Assembly (NCBI GenBank): GCA_019918135.1
Contig: WBZZ01001268.1
Span: 1 to 64,000, forward strand
Origin: Paulinella micropora
Taxonomy: Eukaryota; Cercozoa; Imbricatea; Euglyphida; Paulinellidae
Length of the DNA: 64,000 nt
Direction of reading: 5' to 3'
Both the position numbers and the translations under genes were made by a program. Below, piece after piece: positions 22,705 through 33,515 of the stretch. Each line of letters starts with the position of its first letter. The first letter of the stretch is position 1. A model generated the notes under the pieces. The model made no database searches, had not been told where the DNA came from, and saw only the letters and a list, made by a program, of their open reading frames with translations.

Positions 22705-22779
22705 TGATCATCACCCCCAATGGGGAAGGGGGGGGGGGGGATAGGGGGGATACACATGAAACATAAAAAAAGAATATTT

Positions 22780-22870
22780 TTTGCGACACTGCGACAAAAA
22801 AGTGAAATTCTGTCGCAACCTGTGCGACACTGCGACACCGCCGTGTTTTGGTGTCGCACAGATATATTCA
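22780..22870. other. Cluster of tgcgaca motifs with an 11-bp inverted repeat
   Basis: The motif tgcgacac or its complement occurs at least five times, and ctgtgcgacac (about 22821) faces gtgtcgcacag (about 22851). It lies at the left edge of the AT-rich island and could be a regulatory or terminal sequence. Function unknown. Confidence 0.4.
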
Positions 22871-22958
22871 CGGAAATAGAATTTTCTAGAATTCTGGAAT
22901 ATCCCATCCTTTTCCTTTTTGACCAAAAATTGGTGGCATCGGCTCAGCCATAACGATA

Positions 22959-23410
22959 TTATTTTGCTAGCATAATTACATTGATAGGCCTTCTGTTTTC
23001 GTTAAAATAACTAGTCCATCTATTTATATTGTCTGCTTTTTCTCCATATTTTTTCTCGTATTCAAGTTTAAGGTTGTTTAGTTGCTCGTTGAAAATCTTT
23101 CTATATTTTGCTTTGTATTGTTTTCGTCTGTCAAGACTAGCCTTCTGGTATATATCCAATAATACATGCTCTTTGCTATCATGATGTGCTTTATTCGCAT
23201 TCTTTTTCTTTTCGTAATAGGCTTTATTGTATTCCTTTATCTTATCCTTATTTTTTGACGTTGTTGCTTCCTTCTTTGTGCTATTTTTTCTTTATTCTTC
23301 TCGTAATATTCCCTTTGGTATTTTGCATCCTTAAGAATGCAAAACTATCTCCATATTTTTGCGAGATATACTTTTGTTGATTTGCGTATTGTTCAGATAC
23401 GGTTGTCATT
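22959..23410 (-). pseudogene. Decayed lysine/tyrosine-rich repeat protein (YYEKNKEK type)
   Basis: The intact last part (22959-23159) reads KYRKIFNEQLNNLKLEYEKK and FNENRRPINVIMLAK. Upstream on the same strand, in shifted phases, are KYQREYYEKNKEKI (about 23295) and KIKEYNKAYYEKKKNANK (about 23210). Repeats of this YYEKNK type are frequent in proteins of algal and amoebal large DNA viruses, often as linkers in DNA-binding or nuclease proteins. At least two frameshifts break the frame, so this is a pseudogene. It heads away from the recombinase gene. Confidence 0.6.
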
Positions 23411-23931
23411 ATTGCTTTATAGTAATATTGACCCTTATCCTTAAATGTAATATTGACCCTTATGTTTTTTATTATAGCAAACGAAAAGATGAATATAAGA
23501 GCAGGGCGAGTGATAATACCTTCTCCTATTGGTGTCCAACCCCATGGTTGGCCGTGTCCTACTTGACCTTTACAAGGTTGGCCACTTTTTTAGCGTTAAA
23601 TTTCAATATTTATTATATTATTCTTCTTCGTTTTACAAATTTTTTATATTGTCCAACCTGTCCAGGGTTTAATTAACATGGAGTAAATTTTCCGAGAGGG
23701 GGGTACTCTATACTATACACTTTATAAAATTTTCGCCCGCAGGGGGTTGGCCTGGACAGACTTGGACACTATTAATACTAAGAAGAATTGTCGCACTTTG
23801 CCTGCTCAATACCACTCTCAAGTGTCCGAGTCGCCACAACGGCGTTTTCGTATTTTTGAAGACGGGCGGATTTTCAATGATTAAACTATTTTTTATTTAG
23901 AAAAAATATAGACTTGTCTTATATACACTAG
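23411..23931. other. AT-rich leader region upstream of the recombinase
   Basis: It holds a short duplicated phrase (taatattgacccttat twice at 23427-23465) and several ttggcc/tccaacc motifs at 23525-23760. The last 60 bp before the ATG are very AT-rich (ttttttatttagaaaaaata) and would suit a promoter. No gene is visible. Confidence 0.4.
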
Positions 23932-25247
23932 ATGTGGAACGAAGATGACAAAAAGTTTGTTAGGCAGTTAAGAGTTGCTACTACTGAAAGTAAAATTTAT
24001 GAAGTCGTGTCCAACTTCTACGATAGTGAGTTGAAACCAAGTATCGCCTTTCATAATGCTAGTATATCGGTATTTAGCACACCAACGAGTGATGAAGAGG
24101 TGCTTGAGGCACTAAAAGTCATATATCCAAAATATGCTATCGTGTATCCAAATTTGAATAGTAGGCGACAAAGACTTTCTGAGGTGAGAAAAAAAGCAAT
24201 AGAGCCTTATCAAAGTGAAAAAGTATATGAAATGAGCAAACTTGATAAGTATTTTAATCTGAATGAAGACGAGCGGATTGGTATCGTTGAGGGGTATAAG
24301 AAAGATGTCAAAGCCAAAAATGAACAAAAAATACAGATTGATGTCCGCGATGTAATGGCTAAAATGAATGATATGATACTAAGTAATGACCCTTATCTTA
24401 AACTACTTGCTTTGATGATAGCAATTGGAGCAAGGCCTGTAGAAATATTTGACAAAAACACATATGAATTAATACCAGATAAACCTTCTTGGTTGCGAGT
24501 GAATAACCTGGCAAAAAAGAGGGAAGGACAAAAAAAGAATTGGACTGAGAGGCCTGTTGTCCTTTTTACTCCCCAGTTCGTAATAGAAAAAGTAAATTCA
24601 ATACGAAACCATTTCAAAAAGAAAAACGCAGTTATTATTAACAGCGATGGTGTGCTTGATAAACAAAAAAATAATGAACTAAACAAAAGAATTATCAAAA
24701 TCTTCCCTTGGCTATCGGAATACACACAGAAGAGTAGTATGTTGCGGAAACTATATGCTAGTTTGTCGTATAGTAGTAATTTCGCCAATCCGAAATTAGA
24801 GAATTTTAATACATGGGTTTCCATCGTGTTGGGGCACGGCGATATGCTCACTAGTTTTAGTTATAGTTGGGTTAATGTGGCCGACCCTGAAGAAATTAAG
24901 GCAGAAGGGATTAAAGCAGAATTAGAGGAGTTGAGACGCAAAATAGATTTATGTCTGAATTTAAATAATACTAATGAAACTGAAAGCGAAAACGGAGACG
25001 AAGAAAGCAAATATCAACCATTAGGAAAAAGCGCTAGCAGAGAGGATAAGTATAAATTGCTTGAGCAGATTTACAATGATAACCCGATTATTACAAATAC
25101 TAAACTAAGAAAAATAAGCGGATTGGAGCCGTTATTGTCAATAAGTTTATCAAAGAGAAAAAAGAAGCGCCACAAGAAGAACAATCGGAGGAAACAAAGC
25201 CATTAAGAAGAAGCACGAGAATTAAACAAAAAGTTCAAAAAGATTAA
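23932..25247 (+). CDS. Tyrosine recombinase resembling hairpin-telomere resolvases (protelomerase-like)
   Basis: The 424-residue frame has the full tyrosine-recombinase set: R168 in IGARPVEIF, K195/K196 in NNLAKKREG, R272 in SSMLRKLYASL, H302 in VLGHGD and Y311 in TSFSY, nine residues after the His. The missing His of the usual HxxR box, the LRxxYA form of that box, the GxRxxEI box and the Arg-Lys spacing of about 27 residues recall protelomerases (TelK/TelN, ResT), which cut and seal palindromic sites into hairpin ends. A C-terminal winged-helix-like stretch (KLLEQIYNDNPIITN, LRKISG) follows. Near 25130 the frame slips: the other phase continues as NKFIKEKKEAPQ and RRSTRIKQK to a stop at 25247, while the current frame ends at 25206 in a basic tail. 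A generic integrase is the alternative. Confidence 0.6.
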
Positions 25248-25276
25248 TATTTAACAACGATTAAAGGCGGTTCCCC

Positions 25277-25519
25277 TTATCTTGCTCTAATATTAGACTC
25301 TCGTCTATAGCATTTAATAGAGCAGATTGTGAAAAACTCAATACTATCTACACAATAAAAATTACCTGCTATAATTGGGGGGTGCGACTGGAATGTGCGA
25401 GACAAGCCACATATATTACAAAATTCTTCTCCATAATTCGGCTGGGGCATTTCTGAATAAACAAATGTTCTTATATGTCCAACTATATCACTCGGCAATT
25501 CGCGTATTATTATTGACAT
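25277..25519 (-). CDS. Small F-box-like/zinc protein of the virus-like island
   Basis: The protein has 80 residues. The N-terminus RELPSDIVGHIRTFVY resembles the start of an F-box helix. C34-x2-C37 and later C66-x3-C70 could bind one zinc. Short proteins of this build are common in large algal and amoebal DNA viruses, but I cannot name a family. Its start is 24 bp from the start of the divergent 410-residue gene. Confidence 0.6.
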   Translation of the reverse strand: MSIIIRELPSDIVGHIRTFVYSEMPQPNYGEEFCNICGLSRTFQSHPPIIAGNFYCVDSIEFFTICSIKCYRRESNIRAR

Positions 25520-25543
25520 GTTTTATATAATATAAAATATAAA
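25520..25543. promoter_or_regulatory. Compact divergent promoter
   Basis: Only 24 bp (gttttatataatataaaata-like, purely AT) separate the two divergent start codons. Such tight, AT-only spacers are typical of compact viral genomes and unlike the surrounding host DNA. Confidence 0.6.
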
Positions 25544-26776
25544 ATGAACCTTTTTGGTCAAAGCACGAATACCCCATCGTCATCAACTACATCGTCGTCG
25601 TCTTCTTTATCTATTGATAGCATAAAAGACGCATTACCAACAACCGCCTTCGGAGAGTTGCGAACGGCCACTTTGTCTCCAGTATTACAAAATGTATTTA
25701 CATATGGTATTAATACGCGGTTTTTTGACAAAATAGAAACAAACGGCGGGGTGGTATCAACTGCTAATTCAATGGCGGTTTTGACTACATCGGCCTCAGG
25801 TAATTCAACCGCGCAGATTACGACTATTGAACGGGCAAAATATAGAAGTGATATGGGTTTGGTTGCTAGATTTTCCGCATTGTTTCCGTCATCCACTGCA
25901 ACAACCACTTTTAATTGCGATATTGGCATAGGCACACCAGCAGACAATTTATGTTTTAGACAATCAAACTTGGGAATGTCCGTTGTAAGAACGGCGGAAA
26001 GTGTAGAAAATGTGGTCAGTCAATATGCGTGGAATGTTGATAAATGTAATAATACTGGAAACTTCCCCGCGATTGATTTTACTAAATTGAACGTGTTTGA
26101 AATAGTTGATCAGTATCTGGGCAGTGGTCAAATTACATTAAAAATTGAAAACCCGCGCACTGGACGAATGGAAATAATTCATGCGATTAAATACGCGAGC
26201 ACTGCTACTACTCCATCATTAGATCAGGCGGCGTTTGCTATTTGTGCGAAGGCATATTCGTCAAGTCTGGCATCCGTTGTAATGAAGACTGCTAGCATGT
26301 TTTTGGCGGTTGAGGGGAATATTGATCGGACTATTGCTATAACTAATTCGTATGATAATGTCGAGAGTATAGGATCAACTGAGAATGCCATATTTACTAT
26401 TAGAAACCGCGCCACATTCAACAGCAAAACGAATTACAACATAATCTACTTTGAGAATTTATGTATCAGTAATTCAGATAGTAAAACGTGTATCGCAAGA
26501 ATTATTCTTAATACCACATTAGGGGGAACACCTTCTTATTCAAATTACGGTACAAACACATCGTTAGCAGAAGTTGATACGGCAGGGACAACAAGAACGG
26601 GCGGAAGTGTGATATTCATATATGTGTTGTCTGGTGGTTCATCAATATACATTGATTTGTCTCAATATAATATCAAGATAGGGTCAGGTAAGACATTTAC
26701 TATATCCGCACGAAATACAAGCGGTGGAACGGCAAGCATTTACGCTTCATTAAACTGGATTGAAGATCAGATTTAA
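25544..26776 (+). CDS. Putative virion structural protein, 410 residues
   Basis: The intact frame starts at ATG 25544 after a TATA-like spacer and begins with a Ser/Thr-rich segment (TNTPSSSTTSSSSSLS). The rest is rich in Thr, Ser, Asn, Ile and Val in alternating patterns typical of beta-sheet, including YLGSGQITLKIENPRTGRME and HAIKYAST. There are no enzymatic motifs, signal peptide or membrane helix. Size, composition and neighbours suggest a capsid or fibre-like protein, but I see no diagnostic major-capsid signature. Its codons are AT-rich, like the recombinase gene and unlike the flanks. Confidence 0.6.
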   Translation: MNLFGQSTNTPSSSTTSSSSSLSIDSIKDALPTTAFGELRTATLSPVLQNVFTYGINTRFFDKIETNGGVVSTANSMAVLTTSASGNSTAQITTIERAKYRSDMGLVARFSALFPSSTATTTFNCDIGIGTPADNLCFRQSNLGMSVVRTAESVENVVSQYAWNVDKCNNTGNFPAIDFTKLNVFEIVDQYLGSGQITLKIENPRTGRMEIIHAIKYASTATTPSLDQAAFAICAKAYSSSLASVVMKTASMFLAVEGNIDRTIAITNSYDNVESIGSTENAIFTIRNRATFNSKTNYNIIYFENLCISNSDSKTCIARIILNTTLGGTPSYSNYGTNTSLAEVDTAGTTRTGGSVIFIYVLSGGSSIYIDLSQYNIKIGSGKTFTISARNTSGGTASIYASLNWIEDQI

Positions 26777-26802
26777 ACAAAAAAAGAATACCTTATTTAT
26801 TC

Positions 26803-26995
26803 TCAAGCATCAACTTTCTTTTCTATCTCTATTGACAGTTTTTTAATGTATTCAAAACCCTTGTTCTTGATTAATTTTTCGGTTATGGGTGCGTGATCTT
26901 TCTTCAAATATATGTAAAACTGGTCAACATTAACACCGCAGGGAATATTAGATGTTTATGTTGTCGTCGTCTTCGTAAGTTGATGTTTTTGATTA
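26803..26995 (-). pseudogene. C-terminal remnant of another island gene
   Basis: In one phase the minus strand reads IPCGVNVDQFYIYLKKDH, then APITEKLIKNKGFEYIKKLS and KKVDA before a stop at 26803. Immediately upstream the sense continues in another phase as KTSTYEDDDNIN, so a frameshift near 26950 breaks the gene. No recognised family. It lies between two structural-like genes. Confidence 0.5.
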
Positions 26996-27056
26996 GAGTG
27001 AATAGTATATCTAAATTTTGTATGAAGGTCATTATGTTTATGAATTCTTTTTTTTC

Positions 27057-27690
27057 TTAAGCATGATACGCCTTTAAGATAATTGAAACTTCAAAATTGA
27101 CAGGATATTCAAGCACATTGCCACTCGCATTTCTAATGACGATATCAATAGACCTTAAAATTTTTGTTGGATTAAATGGCACATAATCTGCAACATCGTT
27201 TGACGATTCAAAATAACACTGGACTCCATAGGGCTTATCTAAATTACATTTACCAACGACAGAGAAATTACCATTTGCTTCAACTAAACCAGATTGATTT
27301 AAAGCACGGCTATGAACATAAACGACCGTTTCACCGATTAGATTCACTATAGATTGCATTGTGCTACTCGCCGCCGCCGAAATATCGGCAGTTAGTCCTA
27401 TCTTATCGCTAATAGTGCTATTATCGTAATCAAAAGCATAAGTATCACCAGTGAATGCGAAATTCAATTTATTAACGGAGTTCAAAGTTATAACTACAGA
27501 GTTAGGGGTAATTGCTGAATTAATTGCAGTTTGAAGGGCGGTAATAAATGTATCAATGGTGTATTGATTTTCTGTTACGATTGCAGTTTTTGTAGCAGAT
27601 CCAGTTGTTTTAATCAATGTGAGAGTGTTGGCATAACTCGGTATATTTGGGAAAACGTTTGGAATGGAGATACTTTTAACGACATCGTCG
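27057..27690 (-). pseudogene. Putative minor virion protein, 5' truncated
   Basis: The frame is open from a TAA near 27690, but no ATG occurs before about residue 100. Before the TTG at 27617 it already reads as protein (DDVVKSISIPNVFPNIPSYA). The C-terminus reads RSIDIVIRNASGNVLEYP and NFEVSIILKAYHA, a pattern of hydrophobic strands ending in a vxl-type strand like the single-jelly-roll or fibre proteins of polinton-like viruses and virophages. I infer a truncated virion protein whose 5' end was lost at the junction with unrelated DNA at about 27690, the right edge of the island. Confidence 0.5.
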
Positions 27691-29800
27691 TTTTAAGATT
27701 TGGACTATGGGATTCGGTCAATTCGGATCTCGAGCCAAGGCACCGTTCACATTTGACGGATTAGACAGGATCTGATTGGTGGTCGATCAGACTATGGGAT
27801 TGTGGCTTCGGGAAAAATCGCGCACGTAGGGTTGAGGACGTGGACTGGTCGAGTGTCAGTTCACGATCTTCAGGCAATATTAAGTCTTGGAACTTAGCCT
27901 ACATGAAGCACAAGCCTATAATCTGTTGGGTGGCTCTTGGTATGATTATGCCGAGGGTCGAGCACGGATGGCTCTTGGAATGGTGGACAAACGGCTAGGA
28001 TTCCCCAGTATTTGCCGGTACTGACGAGATTATACGAGATGTACTCTCCGTTGGTATTACTCCTGGCCCTGAATTGAGATCGAGCGATCTCAAAGAGGGG
28101 GAAGGGGTGCTATGTAACACCCACGGTATACTACATCGTTTTTACGCTATTGGTTTTTACGGGAATTCACTCTGGGAAGTGATTCCTTGTTATTAAATGT
28201 TTTTAAGATGAACATATGTAGGTTCTAGTGGTCTTTAGAATCAACTTCAAAGCAGGTACTAGTGCTGTTTGCACAGAGTTCAATGTTTTTATTGGGAATA
28301 GGTAGCCGGAGGTTTAGTTTTTCAGTGTATTAAAGGTATTGCTGTGTTCCAGAGTATGTTCTGAATTTTGGCAAACTAATTTTCGACCTATGTTTTCCTA
28401 GTTTATTTTTGTACCGTACTTCTCTGCAAAAACCCTTAGGCAGGATTACTCAACACAACATGTGAATTCATTTGTGCACTTGTGTGTAAAAATGAGTGCA
28501 GAGTGCATCATGCAAACAGCATTTTTCAGTTAAAAACACCATACTTGCTATGTCCTGAGAAGTGAAAATTGCGGTCGAAAATAAGGGTGAAAAATAGTGA
28601 GCTACCCCTTTTTTCTAAAACAAACACTTGTGTCATGCTTGCTTTTGCTTGAAACGATGTGGTTTTAACATTTACCTGCTTTGAAGTACTTGACCTCCGA
28701 CATGATTTTGGTGGCGCCGGCCCGTGAAATTTCTGTGGCAATATTTGACAAGACCACGCCAATTCCCGGAGAGGAAACCAGAAAAATTTCCAAAGTGAAC
28801 AGTGCCACTGTTTGCGTAAAAAAAAAATTAAAACAGTGTTTGCGTAAAAAAGCGTTCTTCAATTACAATATTAGAAGTCGTTTAGTGGAAGCGTTCTCAC
28901 GTAAGCGAATGTTAGGGTGGGTTGTCTGTCCTTGTCGACGAATATAGTATTCACCAAGGCGTTACACTTTAGGTGGTTTGCGTACCACGCTTCGTCTAAC
29001 AAGGTATCCCTTGTAAAAGCTAGAGCAGTGTATAGCTCGATGAGTTGGAATATGTCCGCGGAGCCATGTAACGTGAGGCTAGGGTGTGTGAAGTGTGGTA
29101 AATCAGTCCCATAATTCCCAAATCCTTCCCGTCGTTATATACACATTTGACATACTCCTTCTCCTCATATACATATTATGGGGAAAGAGGAATGCAGTGG
29201 ATTCGTTCAGGTTGATACCCTGTATCAGACTGAGCACCTTAACGACCGGCCAAAACCTTTACCGTTGATAAGACACTCTTTTTGACCGGTTCATTGGACT
29301 CTCCTCTGCACGACGTTTCGACTTCACTAACTAGTTTTTGATTTCGTTCAGAAATGATTTCAAACGATCAGTTCAAAGTTCTTTTTAGCTATTGCCATTT
29401 TTTCCATCCGTATTACCTTTTTCCCCGATTTCCCGTGAAACACGTTTTACGGTAAAATTTAGGACAAGGAAATACACCGAAGGACACAATACTTATCCGT
29501 TCCCAGTCATTTTCGCCTTGAGGCTTCCCAAATCAATTTGGGGAATTTTCAAGTCCAACAATCCGACAACTATCCGTTTATGACTATTTACTTGAAGACT
29601 CGCGACACTATCCGTTTGAGAAAGGGAGACCTCACAATTTACGTTCTACACTTGATTGTATGTTGCACCCAAGCCTGCAATGAGTTCGAAATTATGTAAA
29701 TAAACGAAGTGACCTCTCTACTATTTACTTGTATTTTACCTGCTCACTCAGAGCCAGGACTCAAAGCAGCCATAGTGTTCTTATTAAGAGTTCGTTGTAT
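27691..29800. other. No gene recognised; polypurine/LTR-like junction at 28095-28125
   Basis: About 2.1 kb lacks a convincing frame. At 28095-28110 a purine tract (aaagagggggaagggg) is followed at 28116 by TGTAACACCCACGG, the form in which many gypsy LTRs begin. This may be the edge of an LTR belonging to the decayed element that follows, but I found no matching second copy. Confidence 0.35.
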
Positions 29801-29979
29801 CTGCCTACTTGAAGAGTTGTATACAAACTCACAATTCTAATTTTTTTTCCATTCAAGAGAAAACTACACACACAGAGTTGGTGTGTTCTGTGCACAGATC
29901 GATTTGGAAAGACCCTCTCTTTCAGGAGTGGCTATACAACAACGTATTAGGACAACCAAAAACACATATGTCTCGACAG

Positions 29980-32615
29980 ACCGTTTACCTGCCGTTGCAT
30001 TTTTGTGTCCCTCCTCTGCCCTTATACACACTATGCAGTCCACCAGCACAGTATGTGTTTGGTTTTATCGTTTTAGGGTCACCCCCTACCTACAGAGTGG
30101 AGAACACCTCTTCCACTGCACCTCGCCCTCTTCAGCTACTGCTCTGCGTTCTGGCTTGCTCCTGGTACGTCTACATGTGGAACCAGTCGCAACAAGACGA
30201 CCCAGCATCAAAATACAACGAGCACAAACAACGTTGTCTGGACTTATATCCCTTCTTGGGCCCCCGTACAGACACTCTACGTACAGGCAAGAGGTTTCAG
30301 GAAGAAGTCAAGGCTGGCAAGACTGCTCGCCTCCATACTGACCTTTCACGTATACAAACCGTGCAGTTTATTCGTGCTTTACTGACCAGCTACGTTGATG
30401 ATGCACGAGACATTCTTCGGGAAATTCATAAGTATAAGGCTACCTGGCTGCTACAGGTCCCCACTGCCCCTCAAGCCAGCCTAGACCTCCTTTGTAACCC
30501 GGACGACGCTGAGGTCTACGCCCAGTACCTGGGAACTATTGGATCGTTGGCAGCCGCAGAGAAGCTCTGGCAGGCCACGTCATCCCCGTAGAAGCTTTTC
30601 ACAACTACTACCCAGTCACCGCTCCCACTGTCGGATTGACGAGGTCACTCCAGGTCACTGCACTCCCCGGCACAACCGCTAGTGCCACATCCATTCCCTC
30701 ATCGAACCGGACTGGTCCGACAACTCTGCAGCCCGCCGGACGCTCATCTGCGACTACGACCCGTTCAAGCCACCCTTCGACGTTTTCCACTCCTGCAACA
30801 GCTACGCTGACTTCGTCAACACCGATACCCTCAGCCCTGACATCTGCAGTCACGTCGACACTTCGAACACCGACGTCCGATCGAACTGTTTCCGCACGCG
30901 GATTAGCAGTCAACTATCACATTGCCAATACGCCAATTCAACTGGCCATTATGCACGCCATCAGTAATGTTAACGAGTGGGGAGACAGAGTTACGGTCAC
31001 CATCATGGACGCCTGCTGGTACCGCTTTGTCCGCGTCACCGACTCAATCCAGCAAGTTTGGAGTTCGCTGTCCCACATCTGGCTGCTATTTATTCGCGAC
31101 CTTATTCATGGCTGTCTGGACAAACCCGACTTTTACAAGTCAGCTCTCCAAACTCTCGATCTACGACGTTTTCAGAACGAACAACTTTTGGCGTACATCC
31201 ATCGGTGTATTACGTTTTACGAAACCACACATGCAGCTGGCGTGAGCATCTGCGACGGAAATCAGATTGAGGACTTGGGCCGTATGCTCACCCCGATGGA
31301 ACGCGACCGATGGAATCAGCATTCGGACCAAGTCCTACTCGCGTATGGCGTTGGCTGGCCGCGCAATCTGGATGACCTCCTCCCTTGGGCCAGGACCCTC
31401 GACCCAAACGTTATGCAGGAATATCTTCTTGGGATGGAGACTCCGGTCCGCACCGACATCAAAGACCCATCTACGTACAGACGGGTCTCTGTTCGTCCAA
31501 GACGTCAGCAGCTCCGGCAAGTAACGACTACTGAAGCGAACACTAACACTAAACGCCCAGATTGGCAGAAACGTAAGGCGGATGCTATGGCGATGACTCA
31601 GACTGCTCCCTTACAGACGTCGACTCGCCAGGTCAAGCGCTTGAAGACCGACCCACCGGGTACCTCGTCGAACCAGATCGATCGAAAACTTTTTACGGGC
31701 CTACCATGCACCTACTGCAAGGAGCACAAAAACTTCTTGAAGAAAGGCCAACTCCCCAAACATTCGTTTGAAGAGTGCAAACTTCGTCGACAGCGTCGTC
31801 AATATGACGAAAAGCCATCAGCGGCCGTTGCCCGCAGCACCCTGCGCGCCTTCCATATGACTACCCGGTCTGGCACACCCTCTCCGCTGGTGCCAACGCC
31901 CTCGCCTCTACGGATTGCGACAACCCCAACAGTTGTGACCGGATGCGTTTGGGTTGTCAAACATCCTCTCAACCGCCCATTTATCGGCAAGACTACATGC
32001 GCTTTGGATTCAGCCTGCAACTGTAAAGGCGTCGCTCGCTTATCGTGGTTTCTACAACACGGCTTTACGATCCGGCAGCTGCCGCATGTGGCAGCACGCT
32101 CATCCGTCGGCATCGACGCAGTCCTCACCGACGGCATCGAACTCTTTGGTTCCGCTGGCCCAACGTCGCCACTTCATGCAATTACCGTTTATGTGTCGGC
32201 TCACCTGCCCGATCGCGTGGATCTACTCTTCGCCAACGAGGTGACCGCACAGATCAACTTGTCCATCGACGAAGCCCAGAGGATCAAGCCAACGGACTAC
32301 ATCCCTTTGAAGCCCACAGCAAGACAGATCGTCTACGAGACGGAATTTCATCTCTTCGATGAGCCACTTCAGGTGGGCGACCGTCAACTAGCAACCATCA
32401 GCTATGACTTCTGCCCAGAGACTCTGGCTGAAATGACTTCTTACCCGACCTCCGAGATGGAGAAGATCTTCAAGCTCCGTGTTACACAACCTTTGGATCC
32501 CTACGATCTTTTGTCAACTTTACTGTTCGCAAGCCCACCTCTACGGCCGCACAGTCAACCTGTTCATGTCCGAAAAGAAGCGACCATGCGATGGGAGGGT
32601 ACTGACAGATCATGA
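29980..32615 (+). pseudogene. Gypsy-like gag and protease, frameshifted
   Basis: The first frame (to 30591) ends with a helical gag-like segment (TVQFIRALLTSYVDDARDIL). After a phase change near 30585 the second frame (to 32615) has a capsid-like region with LDLRRFQNEQLLAYIHRCI. A zinc-binding stretch follows, CTYCKEHKN then KHSFEECK (C-x2-C, H, C), then a protease-like segment where TCALDSACNC stands in the place of the DS/TG active site. The layout gag, zinc, protease is that of Ty3/gypsy. No ATG precedes the second frame, so it is treated as decayed. Confidence 0.6.
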
Positions 32616-32880
32616 CGAAGACGATGAAGAAGAGGAAGAAGAAGAAGAAATCAAATCTAGTGCCTCCAAGAAACACAAGCCATCCTCCGATCTGATCACA
32701 CATGAGGATTATTATAACGATGCCCGTGCTTGGTCACTTATCCGACATACTCAGCGGGCCGACCCGAGACGCAGTCCGACTGTGCGATCTCTCTCTTTCG
32801 GATCATCTTCATCGTCATCGTCATCGCCATCGTTGATGCAGGCTTCATCCTCATCATCGACAGCATCTTCATCTACTTAG
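32566..32880 (+). CDS. Small acidic/serine-rich frame
   Basis: The frame has 104 residues from ATG 32566: MSEKKRPCDGR, a run of acidic residues (EDDEEEEEEEE), then ARAWSLIRHTQRADPRR and a Ser tract. It overlaps the end of the protease frame by about 50 bp. Its function is unknown. The low-complexity tracts resemble those of the RING protein at 20266 and the frame at 35252, so chance openness cannot be excluded. Confidence 0.35.
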   Translation: MSEKKRPCDGRVLTDHDEDDEEEEEEEEIKSSASKKHKPSSDLITHEDYYNDARAWSLIRHTQRADPRRSPTVRSLSFGSSSSSSSSPSLMQASSSSSTASSST

Positions 32881-33515
32881 TACCACGTCCGCTGCATCGG
32901 CCCGTGGCCAACCATCGGCCCCTGCACCTGGCACACCGCAATCGTTCCAGAACGCGCTGACTAACCCTCCGTCGTTACAAGCTCCAGCTGTTCCTCTAAC
33001 ATCTAGTCACAACTATCAACAGAGTAGGCGGCGCTCTTCAAGCAAACGCGAACGCTCAACATCACCGGTACCCTCTTCTCCTTGCTCTCAAGTTCCACCA
33101 GTCTCGCCTTCGCCACCTCGGCTCCCCACCCGACTACCAGTCCAGTCGCCGGGTTGAGTAAAGCATCTACGAGGGCACATACCAGCGCCCGCCAGAGGGC
33201 AGCCCGCGCATCTCCTGGCCGTTCGACAGCTACGTCCAGTTCTTCATCGACCTCTGCAACAAATACAGCCGCAACGCCAGCCAACCGCAGGCACCTACAA
33301 CATCTTCTAGTAGTTCGTCCTCCTCGTCCAGCTCGTCGTCGGTACCTGCGGCAAGCCCAGCTAGGGTGCGAGCCCTTGGGCGACCCACTCCCCGGTGCAA
33401 GGAGGCCCTCGAGTCGCATACTCGCTAAGCCCACTTGGACTATACAGGACCCGCACTCCCACCGCCGAAGACCGCGACAAGGTAGGACCACGAAACCAGC
33501 TGGCACAGAGAGAAG

